DNA from: Prevotellaceae bacterium
GTDB taxonomy: Bacteria; Bacteroidota; Bacteroidia; Bacteroidales; Bacteroidaceae
Direction: 5' to 3'
Length of the DNA: 25,973 nt
Assembly (NCBI GenBank): GCA_015257125.1
Contig: JABZKU010000030.1
Coordinates: forward strand, 1 to 25,973
Shown here: one piece after another, positions 14,488 to 21,780 of the stretch
Layout of the letters: each line of letters opens with the position of its first letter
How positions within the stretch are numbered: position 1 is the first letter of the stretch
The notes under the pieces: model-generated
Database searches by the model: none
What the model was told of the DNA's origin: nothing
Seen by the model: only the letters and a program-made list of their open reading frames with translations
Made by a program: the position numbers and the translations under genes

Positions 14488-14568
14488 ATGCGTTGTTTTC
14501 ACCGTAAAACTACCAACAAAAAACTTAACGACAAAATCTTTGTCAAAGAAAACAATATAAGGATGTAG
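14488..14568 (+). CDS. Possible 26-residue small protein
   Basis: An ATG located 17 nt after a promoter-like box opens a 26-codon frame for a strongly basic peptide (Lys/Arg/Asn-rich, beginning MRCFHRKTTNKKLNDK). It has no homologue I can name, and a frame this short can arise by chance. The support is only its position between a promoter-like box and a hairpin. It could equally be part of an untranslated small RNA. Confidence 0.2.
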   Translation: MRCFHRKTTNKKLNDKIFVKENNIRM

Positions 14569-14669
14569 CAAAACAATGTCTTTACAGACTGTATCCCGAA
14601 AAGTAGGTAATATTGGCCGAAATACCACCACCTCATATGTTTTATTCCTCATGTATTGTACATAAAATG

Positions 14670-14707
14670 ATAATCGCCCGCTCTCTGTGATGAGAATGGG
14701 CGATTAT
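14670..14707 (-). terminator. Hairpin terminator downstream of smpB
   Basis: A perfect 10-bp stem, ATAATCGCCC (14670-14679) with GGGCGATTAT (14698-14707), has an 18-nt loop. It lies 17 nt after the smpB stop on the minus strand and is followed by the moderately T-rich TCATTTTATG. Its left arm resembles that of the 13434 hairpin (ATCGCCCG followed by TCTC). Confidence 0.65.
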
Positions 14708-14724
14708 ATAACCAATCTTCTGTT

Positions 14725-15204
14725 TCAGAATCGCTTGATGAAGCGATCGAGTTCGCGCTTGTCATCGCGATCGCGAATGCTGGCGCGCTTGTCGTATTCT
14801 TTCTTACCACGGCAGAGGGCGATGTCGAGCTTGGCACGTCCGTTGTCGTCGATGAACAACACGAGCGGAACGATGGTGTATCCGGGGGTGAGCGTATCGT
14901 TTTGCAACGAACGGATTTCTTTCTTGTTGAGCAAGAGTTTACGATCGCGGCGCGTGGCGTGATTGTTGTAGGTACCGCACGCGTATTCAGCGATGTACAT
15001 GTTCTTCACCCAGATTTCTCCGTCGTGGATGAAACAAAAGGTATCGACCAACGAGGCTTTACCGTCACGGATGCTTTTGATCTCTGTGCCGGTCAATACG
15101 ATGCCCGCCATAAACTTGTCAATCACCTCGTAGTCGAAGGTGGCGCGCTTGTTCTTGATGCGCACGCGCTGCGGTTTGTTTTTACCGCCGTTTTTCTTAG
15201 CCAT
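14725..15204 (-). CDS. smpB: SsrA-binding protein
   Basis: SmpB binds the tRNA-like domain of tmRNA, brings it to stalled ribosomes and mimics the missing anticodon arm. The 159-residue product has the family body: RATFDYEVIDKFMAGIVLTGTEIKSIR split over residues 20-46, WVKNMYIAEY (65-74), and GRAKLDIALCRGKKEYDKR (122-140). The basic C-terminal tail, RDRDDKRELDRFIKR (144-158), enters the mRNA channel. Its start overlaps the end of the DUF4375 gene by 8 nt, placing it last in the helicase operon. Its RNA partner ssrA is at 3388-3785 in the same window. Confidence 0.96.
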   Translation of the reverse strand: MAKKNGGKNKPQRVRIKNKRATFDYEVIDKFMAGIVLTGTEIKSIRDGKASLVDTFCFIHDGEIWVKNMYIAEYACGTYNNHATRRDRKLLLNKKEIRSLQNDTLTPGYTIVPLVLFIDDNGRAKLDIALCRGKKEYDKRASIRDRDDKRELDRFIKRF

Positions 15205-15703
15205 GAGTGATGTCGATAAAGTCTGTGAGATGTTCGTCTAAATAATGAGCGACGCCGTTGGTAAATTCTTCTTCTCGCTCCATAAAGGCGTCGTCGAGGT
15301 CGTCGAATTCGGGAAACTGCTCATAGAGTGCCATAAACTCCTCGTCTGTGCAGGGCTTCGTGAGCGCTTCGGCATCCAATTCGTAAAGTTCGCGAGCGCG
15401 ATAGAGCAATTTTGAAAAATCCTTCAATCCCCAAAGGCGCATGGCTTTGGCGAAGGGATTGAGGAAGAAGAAAGGCCCATAACCGTTGTGGATGAGTTGG
15501 ATGAATCCGCCATCGCAGAGTTCATCACGCAAAATGACGTAGGCCCACAAAGTGATTTGATCAGGCGACAATTGCGCGAGCGCATCGGCCGTCAGCGTTC
15601 CACCGGCTTGATGGGCGATGGCATCGACCACCGTTTGCAAGAAAGCGTCAGTACCGCTCTCGGCGGCTTGCCGCAAAGTGGCATCAGAAAGGCTTATTTT
15701 CAT
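15197..15703 (-). CDS. DUF4375 (DMP19-like) domain protein
   Basis: The 168-residue protein matches the DUF4375 pattern: DELCDGGFIQLIHNGYG (60-76), followed by AMRLWGLKDFSKLLYRARELY (87-107). It ends in an acidic half, EFDDLDDAFMEREEEF (about 131-146). The best-known member, DMP19 of Neisseria, is an acidic DNA-mimic protein. Whether this protein mimics DNA is not shown, but the acidic C-terminal half is compatible. It overlaps the helicase gene by four bases and smpB by eight, so it is translationally coupled to both, which hints at a role near RNA or ribosome metabolism. The family is moderately confident and the function unknown. Confidence 0.7.
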   Translation of the reverse strand: MKISLSDATLRQAAESGTDAFLQTVVDAIAHQAGGTLTADALAQLSPDQITLWAYVILRDELCDGGFIQLIHNGYGPFFFLNPFAKAMRLWGLKDFSKLLYRARELYELDAEALTKPCTDEEFMALYEQFPEFDDLDDAFMEREEEFTNGVAHYLDEHLTDFIDITHG

Positions 15704-17001
15704 TGTCTCATTTCCTCTATAATGGTTTTCATTCCCTTGATTTTCTCTCCCGCGACCTGTTTGAGCAAGGCGGCCAGCGCCTTGCGCTCAACGGCCACAT
15801 AGGCGGTGTGGGCAGCCAATTCAATATGACCGATTTGCGCCGAGCGGAGTCCTCCTTTCTTGCAAAGGAAACCCACGATGTCGGCTTTCGAGAGTTTGTC
15901 GCGCTTACCGCGCCCGATGTATAAGACCGCCCAAAGGGGAGCGGCGGGGCGAACCGATACATGGTTCACTTCTGCGTTGCCGGATACTTCCACAAAAGAA
16001 GGAGTTACTTCCTCGGGACCTACAATCAGATAGGCCTCTCCGACAGACTGCCAGCGTGCGGTGCGACCGGAACGGTGCGCAAAAGTGGCTTCATCGGCCG
16101 GCAGATGATAGTGAACCACGGCACCGACTTCCGGAATGTCCAAGCCTCGTGCCGCAAGATCGGTGCTAACCAACACATTCGCGGCGCCGGATCGGAAGCG
16201 GAAGAGCGCACGTTCGCGCGCCTCCTGTTCCATGCCTCCGTGATAGACCACGGCGGTGAAGCGCTCGCTGCGCAAATACTGCCCTACTCTGTCTGCACTC
16301 TCACGATGTGCCACAAAAACAATGGTTTGCGTGGCACCTTTCTGCGAAAGCAAACGGGCGAGTGTCTGGAGTTTGTCTTTTTCCGGCGAAAGGACAGCAT
16401 AAATGCGCAAACGGTCTTGCAAGGCAGTGGTTTCGTGCAGGAAATCAATGACATGATAGTCTCGATTGATCAGCAGTTTCGGCGCACCGCTTTCTTCCTC
16501 GTTTTCCTCTCGGAAGGGCGTGGCCGAAGCGATGACCACTTGCGGTACGCGACGTAAACTTTCTGCGATGCGCGCCATTTCATCTCGGAAGCCGAACTCC
16601 CAACACTTGTCATACTCGTCGATCACCAACAGGCGAACGCCGGAGAGTTCGAGGTTGCCCTTATCGATATGATCGAGCAAACGCCCGGGAGTGGCAATCA
16701 CCACATGGGGTCGCAATTCGCGCAAGCGACGATGCTCTTCCATCGTGGGACGTCCCCCATAAAGCGCCATGGCGCGCACAACGGTAGATTGCTCACGAAA
16801 CACGCGTTCCACCTGTATGGCAAGTTCACGCCCGGGAACGACTACAACGGCTTGCAACGCGTCGATTTTCTCCTCAACACGTTCAATGAGTGGCAATAAA
16901 TAGGCCAGCGTCTTACCGCTACCTGTGGGGGATAGAAGCAAGACGCTTTCACGTTGTCTGATAGCCGCGTGTGCGGCTTCTTGCATGGGGGTGAGCACCA
17001 T
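15700..17001 (-). CDS. DbpA-like DEAD-box ATP-dependent RNA helicase
   Basis: The 433-residue protein has both RecA lobes: LTPMQ (3-7, Q-motif end), SPTGSGKT (24-31), PGREL (56-60), ATPGR (103-107), a variant motif II DEYD (128-131), SAT (159-161), then STDLAARGLD and HRSGRTAR. The C-terminal domain contains LYIGRGKRDKLSKADIVGFL, IGHIEL and TAYVAVE. This is the DbpA RNA-binding domain pattern that in E. coli targets 23S rRNA during 50S assembly. I choose the ATG at 17001, where the conserved sequence starts. An in-frame ATG at 17106 would add 35 residues of low-conservation sequence. It heads the operon with DUF4375 and smpB and has a promoter at 17256-17286, implying a leader of about 250 nt. 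Confidence 0.88.
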   Translation of the reverse strand: MVLTPMQEAAHAAIRQRESVLLLSPTGSGKTLAYLLPLIERVEEKIDALQAVVVVPGRELAIQVERVFREQSTVVRAMALYGGRPTMEEHRRLRELRPHVVIATPGRLLDHIDKGNLELSGVRLLVIDEYDKCWEFGFRDEMARIAESLRRVPQVVIASATPFREENEEESGAPKLLINRDYHVIDFLHETTALQDRLRIYAVLSPEKDKLQTLARLLSQKGATQTIVFVAHRESADRVGQYLRSERFTAVVYHGGMEQEARERALFRFRSGAANVLVSTDLAARGLDIPEVGAVVHYHLPADEATFAHRSGRTARWQSVGEAYLIVGPEEVTPSFVEVSGNAEVNHVSVRPAAPLWAVLYIGRGKRDKLSKADIVGFLCKKGGLRSAQIGHIELAAHTAYVAVERKALAALLKQVAGEKIKGMKTIIEEMRQ

Positions 17002-17331
17002 AGCGATAGGATATAAAAAGGGCTGTGCCGGTGTTGATGATGAAACTCCGAGTAGAAAGGATTTGAGTGCTCCGTCGTCCTTTGTAATCCGACTTCCACG
17101 CTGCATTGAAAGCGCAGCATCGGCACGCCATTGGGCGGAGAGCCTTCTCGGTGATTCTGAAAATAATTGATGAGTATCCCAATCGAACCGACACAGCCTA
17201 TAAGTATGATATTGGGGTGCGTATTCCGCACCGCTATCTCTCTAGCTTGCGATAGCAAAGTTAAGTGTTTCCCTGCAGACCACAAAGAGAGTGCCCAACT
17301 TTTTTGCTTTCGGTTCAGAAAGTACAGGTGA
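17002..17331 (-). other. Leader/intergenic region upstream of the helicase operon
   Basis: No gene is seen. On the minus strand the expected transcript (start near 17248) contains hairpins GGTGCG/CGCACC (17222-17206) and GCTGC/GCAGC (near 17117-17099). An ATTGGG (17183-17178) is complementary to CCCAAT both upstream (17216-17211) and downstream (17135-17130). Part of it might be coding if the helicase starts at 17106. Confidence 0.45.
17256..17286 (-). promoter_or_regulatory. Promoter of the helicase-DUF4375-smpB operon
   Basis: On the minus strand, TTTG (17286-17283) and TAACTTTG (17263-17256) are separated by 19 nt, an excellent match to the Bacteroidota -33/-7 promoter. The nearest minus-strand gene downstream is the helicase. 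Confidence 0.75.
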
Positions 17332-18114
17332 TTACAAGGTTTGGTCAAGCCAACTATCGATCAACTGACGTGCAAGACTGACCGTGCCTGGAATGCGCGG
17401 AAGTGCATTGCGGCGAAACCATTGTCCTTTGCGCAATTCTGAGCGTTGCAACGATAGTTCTCCACTTTCATACTCTGCTGAGAAACCGACCATGAGCACT
17501 GAAGGATAAGGCCAGGGCTGAGATCCACAATAACGCAAGTTGCGGACACGAAGACCGGTTTCTTCCCAAATTTCTCTGCAGGCACTTTCCTCGAGGGTTT
17601 CCCCGGTTTCACAAAATCCTGCCACCAATCCATAGTAGTCTCCGGAAAAATTATGGGATTGCACCAACAAAATTTCATCGGCATCGCGATCTTCTCCTGG
17701 TGCGCGCCGCTCAATGAGGATAATCACAGCGGGACTCGGCGAAGGCCAATACTCTCGTTGGCATTGCGGGCACTTTTTCGAAATATCGGTATGTGGTTTG
17801 AGCGGAGTTCCACACGATCCACAATAATGCGTGCGGCTGTCCCAATAAAGTAACTCACGTGCTTTTCCTGCCATGCGATAATCCGCACGCGACAAGACCT
17901 CAAAGCTTTGGCGCAATGCCAGCTGATGAAAACCTGTATCTGGACTAATGGGGTGATCGATTTCCACTGCTACGCAAGCAGTACCTTCCAAACTTGGCAA
18001 AGTTTGCCGCCGATGCCATGGTTCTAACGGAAACGGAGGAACTTCACCAACGGGGATTTCATTTTCAGCAGTTAGAATCAGCTCTGACTGATAGAAGATA
18101 AACCACTTATTCAT
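17332..18114 (-). CDS. nudC: NADH pyrophosphatase / NAD-cap hydrolase of the NudC type
   Basis: NudC hydrolyses NADH to NMNH and AMP and removes NAD caps from RNA 5' ends. The 260-residue product has an N-terminal domain (1-95), a four-Cys zinc ribbon (Cys98, Cys101, Cys115, Cys118), and a perfect Nudix box from Gly166 to Leu188 (GFCETGETLEES, then REIWEETGL). It also has the NudC-specific SQPWPYP motif (198-204), which contacts the nicotinamide substrate. It ends at the edge of the helicase leader region. A hairpin separates it from pgm upstream, so it probably has its own promoter, not located here. Confidence 0.95.
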   Translation of the reverse strand: MNKWFIFYQSELILTAENEIPVGEVPPFPLEPWHRRQTLPSLEGTACVAVEIDHPISPDTGFHQLALRQSFEVLSRADYRMAGKARELLYWDSRTHYCGSCGTPLKPHTDISKKCPQCQREYWPSPSPAVIILIERRAPGEDRDADEILLVQSHNFSGDYYGLVAGFCETGETLEESACREIWEETGLRVRNLRYCGSQPWPYPSVLMVGFSAEYESGELSLQRSELRKGQWFRRNALPRIPGTVSLARQLIDSWLDQTL

Positions 18115-18136
18115 AACACGATATATAAAGAACCAA

Positions 18137-18167
18137 GCAGCATCGATCCCAAAGGATACGATGCTGC
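18137..18167 (-). terminator. Hairpin between pgm and nudC
   Basis: A 9-bp stem, GCAGCATCG (18137-18145) with CGATGCTGC (18159-18167), lies 23 nt beyond the pgm stop on the minus strand. The following TTGGTTCTTTATA is only moderately T-rich, so termination may be partial. Confidence 0.6.
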
Positions 18168-18190
18168 CTGTATGAGTTGGAATGAGTGGA

Positions 18191-19936
18191 TTAAAGTCCG
18201 AGGCTCTTCTTCACCGCCTCCACTTTTTGGAGCGCTTCTGCCTGAACCGCTTTGTAGCACTTCGGGCATTCCATTTCACCACGTACTTCAATATAGAACT
18301 TGATCTTGGGTTCCGTACCGGAAGGACGAACACTGATTTTCGTACCGTCGGCAGTGAACCATTGCAGTACGTTGCTCGTAGTGGGGAAGTCGAGATCCGT
18401 TGTGTGCCCTTCAGCATCAGTGGCTTTGAGCGTCTCGTAGTCTTTGGTGCAGACTACAGGCGAACCGGCGATTTCCTTCGGCGCATTTGTGCGGAAGTTT
18501 TCCATCATCGCCTTGATTTCGTCAGCACCGCTCTTACCGGGTTTCACAACGTTGATCGTGTGATTGAGCGAGAAGCCGTATTCGAGGTAGATATCCATGA
18601 GCACATCGAAGAGGGTCTTGCCCTGATCCTTAGCCCATGCACAGATTTCAGCAAGCAGGGAGCAGGCAGACACGGCATCTTTGTCGCGCACAATATCTTG
18701 TCCCATGAAACCATAGCTCTCTTCACCACCGCCGATATAGGTTTCTTTGCCTTCGAGCAAACGAATGGTGCGAGCAATCCACTTGAAGCCGGTGTACACA
18801 TCGTACATTTTGACCTTGTTCTTATCGGCAATTTCCTTGATAAGTTCGGTTGTTACGATGGTCTTGACGATATATTCGTCTCCCTTCATCTTGCCCACGG
18901 CGATGCGGTTCTTGATGATATAGTACAAGAAGATCATGCACGTTTGGTTACCGTCGATGAGCACCCATTCGCCTTCGTTGTTCTTGCAAGCCATGCCTAC
19001 GCGATCGGCGTCGGGATCGGACGCCATCACAATATCGGCATTCAATTTCTTGGCCAGATTGAGCGCAAGCGTCAAGGCTTCGCCATTCTCAGGATTGGGA
19101 GATACTACTGTGGGGAAGTTGCCGTCCTTTACCATCTGTTCGGGTACGGTGTGCACATTCTCGAATCCCCAGAGTTTGAGCGAAGCGGGTACCAATACAC
19201 GACCGGCTCCGTGAAGCGGCGTGTAGACGATGCAAAGATCTTTCTGTCGGCGAATGACTTCAGGATCGATACTCAGTTTGTGCACCTCGCTAAGGTAGAG
19301 GTCATCCACTTCCTTACCAATCGATTGGATCAGTGCTGGATTTCCCTCAAATTTCACATCGGCAAGCGATACTTTGTTCACCTCATCGATGATGCCCTTG
19401 TCGTGGGGAGCCAACACTTGTGCGCCGTCATCCCAATAGGCTTTGTAACCATTGTACTCGCGGGGGTTGTGGCTGGCGGTGATATTCACACCCGATTGGC
19501 AACCGAAGTGGCGGATGGCGAAAGAAACTTCGGGAGTGGGACGGAGATCTTCGAAAAGATAAACCTTAATCCCGTTGGCCGAGAAGACATTGGCGACCGT
19601 TTCTGCAAACAGACGGCTGTTGTTACGGCAATCGTGGCCAACAACAACAGAGATTTCCTTGCGATCAGCAAAGTTCTTGAGCAGATAGTTAGCCAATCCC
19701 TGTGTGGCCGCACCGACTACATAGACATTCATACGATTGGTACCGGGTCCCATGATGCCACGGAGACCACCGGTACCGAATTCCAAAGAACGGTAGAAAG
19801 CATCGATAAGCGGCGTTTTGTCTTCGGCTTCAATCATCGCTTTCACGGCCTGTTTCGTTTCGGCGTCGTAGAGCGGAGAGTCAATCCACTGCTGTGCTGT
19901 TGCAGTGCATTGCGCAATGAGTTCTTGATTTTCCAT
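18191..19936 (-). CDS. pgm: Phosphoglucomutase/phosphomannomutase (alpha-D-phosphohexomutase)
   Basis: The enzyme interconverts hexose 1- and 6-phosphates, linking glycolysis with nucleotide-sugar and polysaccharide synthesis. The 581-residue product shows all four family motifs: catalytic TASHNP with phospho-Ser155 (153-158), the Mg loop SDPDADRVG (306-314; Asp307, Asp309, Asp311), the sugar loop GGEESYG (403-409), and the C-terminal phosphate loop RPSGTEPKIKFY. Length fits the PgmB/ManB-like group of about 580 residues common in Bacteroidota. Glucose versus mannose preference cannot be read with confidence. A TAAATTTG box lies 41 nt upstream. A long open frame antisense to it is considered a codon-usage shadow. 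Confidence 0.94.
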   Translation of the reverse strand: MENQELIAQCTATAQQWIDSPLYDAETKQAVKAMIEAEDKTPLIDAFYRSLEFGTGGLRGIMGPGTNRMNVYVVGAATQGLANYLLKNFADRKEISVVVGHDCRNNSRLFAETVANVFSANGIKVYLFEDLRPTPEVSFAIRHFGCQSGVNITASHNPREYNGYKAYWDDGAQVLAPHDKGIIDEVNKVSLADVKFEGNPALIQSIGKEVDDLYLSEVHKLSIDPEVIRRQKDLCIVYTPLHGAGRVLVPASLKLWGFENVHTVPEQMVKDGNFPTVVSPNPENGEALTLALNLAKKLNADIVMASDPDADRVGMACKNNEGEWVLIDGNQTCMIFLYYIIKNRIAVGKMKGDEYIVKTIVTTELIKEIADKNKVKMYDVYTGFKWIARTIRLLEGKETYIGGGEESYGFMGQDIVRDKDAVSACSLLAEICAWAKDQGKTLFDVLMDIYLEYGFSLNHTINVVKPGKSGADEIKAMMENFRTNAPKEIAGSPVVCTKDYETLKATDAEGHTTDLDFPTTSNVLQWFTADGTKISVRPSGTEPKIKFYIEVRGEMECPKCYKAVQAEALQKVEAVKKSLGL

Positions 19937-19976
19937 ATTGCGTTATGGCAAGTGTTGTTTGTTGTTTGAGTTGCAG

Positions 19977-19984
19977 CAAATTTA
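19977..19984 (-). promoter_or_regulatory. Promoter -7 box of pgm
   Basis: CAAATTTA on the plus strand reads TAAATTTG on the minus strand, a match to TAnnTTTG, 41 nt before the pgm ATG. No clear -33 TTG was found. Confidence 0.55.
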
Positions 19985-20099
19985 CTATTTCCATAGGAAT
20001 TAGGCGAATGAAGTGCTGCATAATTCGTTAAAGGGGGGCTTGTTCTTCACGAAATCAAAGAGCAATTCCCCATTTTTCCATTTATCGGTTCGTATTCGC

Positions 20100-21662
20100 T
20101 TAGAAGGGCACGATACTTCCTTCGCCCGGTGGGAAAGGACTTCCCATCCCGACATCGGGGGGGAGAGGGATATCCGCATCGGTAATCGGGCCTCCTCCAA
20201 TTTGTGGAAAACCGCCGGCCGCACTTTCACCGGGAAGCGGATAAGAAGCGTTCTCATCTGCGTCCTCGAAGCGTGTGTACTTGCCTTTGAAGCGCAGCAA
20301 GACATCGCCAACCGCACCGTTACGGTGCTTGGCAATGATGATCATCGCCATCCCGCGCAGATCATTTCCGTTTTCGTCCTTAAATATACGATAGTACTCG
20401 GGACGGTGGATGAAAATTACCATATCGGCGTCCTGCTCGATGGCTCCGGATTCACGCAAGTCGGAAAGCTGCGGACGATGATCTTCCGCTCCACCGGCAC
20501 CGGGGCGATTTTCCACACCACGGTTCAACTGCGAAAGTGCCAAAATCGGGATGTTCAACTCTTTGGCCAAACCTTTGAGTGATCGACTGATCGTCGAAAC
20601 TTCTTCTTGTCGGCTACCAAAGTTCATTCCCGAGGCATTCATGAGCTGCAAATAGTCGATCATGATCAACTTCACCCCGTGTTCGCGCACCAAACGGCGC
20701 GCTTTGGTGCGCAATTCGAAAACCGAAAGCGCAGGCGTGTCATCGACAAACATCGGTTTGCCGTAGAGATCCTTGATTTTACTGTCTAATTGTGCCCATT
20801 CGTGAGGCTCGAGCTGCCCACTCTTGATTTTTTCACTTTCAATCTCGCACGTGTTGGAAATCACACGATTGACCAACTGTACGTTCGCCATTTCAAGCGA
20901 GAACACGGCAACAGGAATTCCTTGATCGACTGCGATGTTCTTTGCCATGGACAGCGCGAAAGCCGTCTTACCCATGGCAGGACGTGCGGCAAGAATCACC
21001 AAGTCCGAATTCTGCCAACCTGAAGTCATCTTGTCCAAGTCGCGATAACCCGAGGAAATACCCGACATACCATCGGAGCGTTCGGCCGCTTTGTGCAACA
21101 TGTCGTAGGCATCATTGATCACCGGATCAATTTGGATATAGTCCTTCTTCATGTTCAACTGAGAGAGTTCAAAAAGTTCACCCTCAGCCTGCTGCATCAG
21201 TTCATCGATATCCTGTGTCGGATCGAAAGCTTTCTCTTGTATGCCACTCGTGTAGCGAATCAGATCGCGTGCCGTCGCTTTCTGCGCGATGATGCGAGCA
21301 TGATATTCAATATGCGCCGCCGAAACCACCCCTTGCGTCAGCTGTGCCAAGTAAACAGGGCCACCCGCTTCTTCAAAGTGATTGGTTTGCCGCAACTGCT
21401 CGCTGACGGTGAGCAAGTCGAGTGGCTTCTGTTCAATGTTCAATCGGCGAATGGCCTCAAAAATCAGTTTGTGGCGCGGATCGTAGAAGGTTTCCGGCTT
21501 AAGAATCTCACTGACTTGAGAATAGGCGTCTTTTTCCAGCAACAAGGCACCGAGCACCACGCGCTCGAAGTCCAATTCTTGCGGTTGCAAACGGCCAAAT
21601 GTATCTTGCGTGGGGACATCCACTTTCTTGCGCCTCGGCGCACGGGAGGAAGGTTGTGGCAT
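20100..21662 (-). CDS. dnaB: Replicative DNA helicase
   Basis: DnaB is the hexameric 5'-to-3' helicase that unwinds the replication fork. The 520-residue product has the N-terminal primase-interacting domain (about 28-135, starting PQELDFERVVLGALLLE), a linker helix, and the RecA-like motor. The motor carries Walker A ARPAMGKTA (226-234), Walker B KLIMIDYLQL with Asp336, LSQLNRGVE, and the SGAIEQDADMVIF arginine-finger region. No intein is present. The C-terminal 50 residues form an unusual Pro/Gly-rich low-complexity tail. The ATG at 21662 gives a basic N-terminal extension (RAPRRKK) before the conserved part. It stands alone between pgm and the beta-helix gene. Confidence 0.96.
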   Translation of the reverse strand: MPQPSSRAPRRKKVDVPTQDTFGRLQPQELDFERVVLGALLLEKDAYSQVSEILKPETFYDPRHKLIFEAIRRLNIEQKPLDLLTVSEQLRQTNHFEEAGGPVYLAQLTQGVVSAAHIEYHARIIAQKATARDLIRYTSGIQEKAFDPTQDIDELMQQAEGELFELSQLNMKKDYIQIDPVINDAYDMLHKAAERSDGMSGISSGYRDLDKMTSGWQNSDLVILAARPAMGKTAFALSMAKNIAVDQGIPVAVFSLEMANVQLVNRVISNTCEIESEKIKSGQLEPHEWAQLDSKIKDLYGKPMFVDDTPALSVFELRTKARRLVREHGVKLIMIDYLQLMNASGMNFGSRQEEVSTISRSLKGLAKELNIPILALSQLNRGVENRPGAGGAEDHRPQLSDLRESGAIEQDADMVIFIHRPEYYRIFKDENGNDLRGMAMIIIAKHRNGAVGDVLLRFKGKYTRFEDADENASYPLPGESAAGGFPQIGGGPITDADIPLPPDVGMGSPFPPGEGSIVPF

Positions 21663-21780
21663 AACAATAGGAAGGGTTACAGAAGTGATTAAAACACCTC
21701 ATTGCCTTAACATAGTCATCATGATATACAATAACGGAGACTGATGAGGTCCCCGAGATCGCATATGTAAATAAGGAGTA

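Larger units (their letters stand above)
14316..14724. other. AT-rich intergenic region between the secreted-protein gene and smpB
   Basis: No firmly supported gene is present. A plus-strand TACTTTTG (14463-14470) is followed 17 nt later by a 26-codon open frame (14488-14568) and then by the smpB-side hairpin (14670-14707). A minus-strand open frame of about 77 codons over the same stretch has no recognisable features. Confidence 0.5.

Noticed and set aside
14419..14652. A 77-codon minus-strand open frame upstream of the secreted-protein gene
   Set aside because: It has no signal peptide, motif or promoter box and lies in AT-rich DNA where such frames occur by chance.
17160..17240. A tRNA-like GGTTCGATTGGG segment on the minus strand
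   Set aside because: The T-loop-like GTTCGAT is present, but the flanking arms do not pair and no acceptor stem or anticodon arm could be drawn.
18182..19969. A 595-codon open frame on the plus strand, antisense to pgm
   Set aside because: It mirrors the whole pgm gene, whose four catalytic motifs prove the minus-strand reading. The antisense product has no recognisable domain and is explained by codon usage that avoids stops on the opposite strand.
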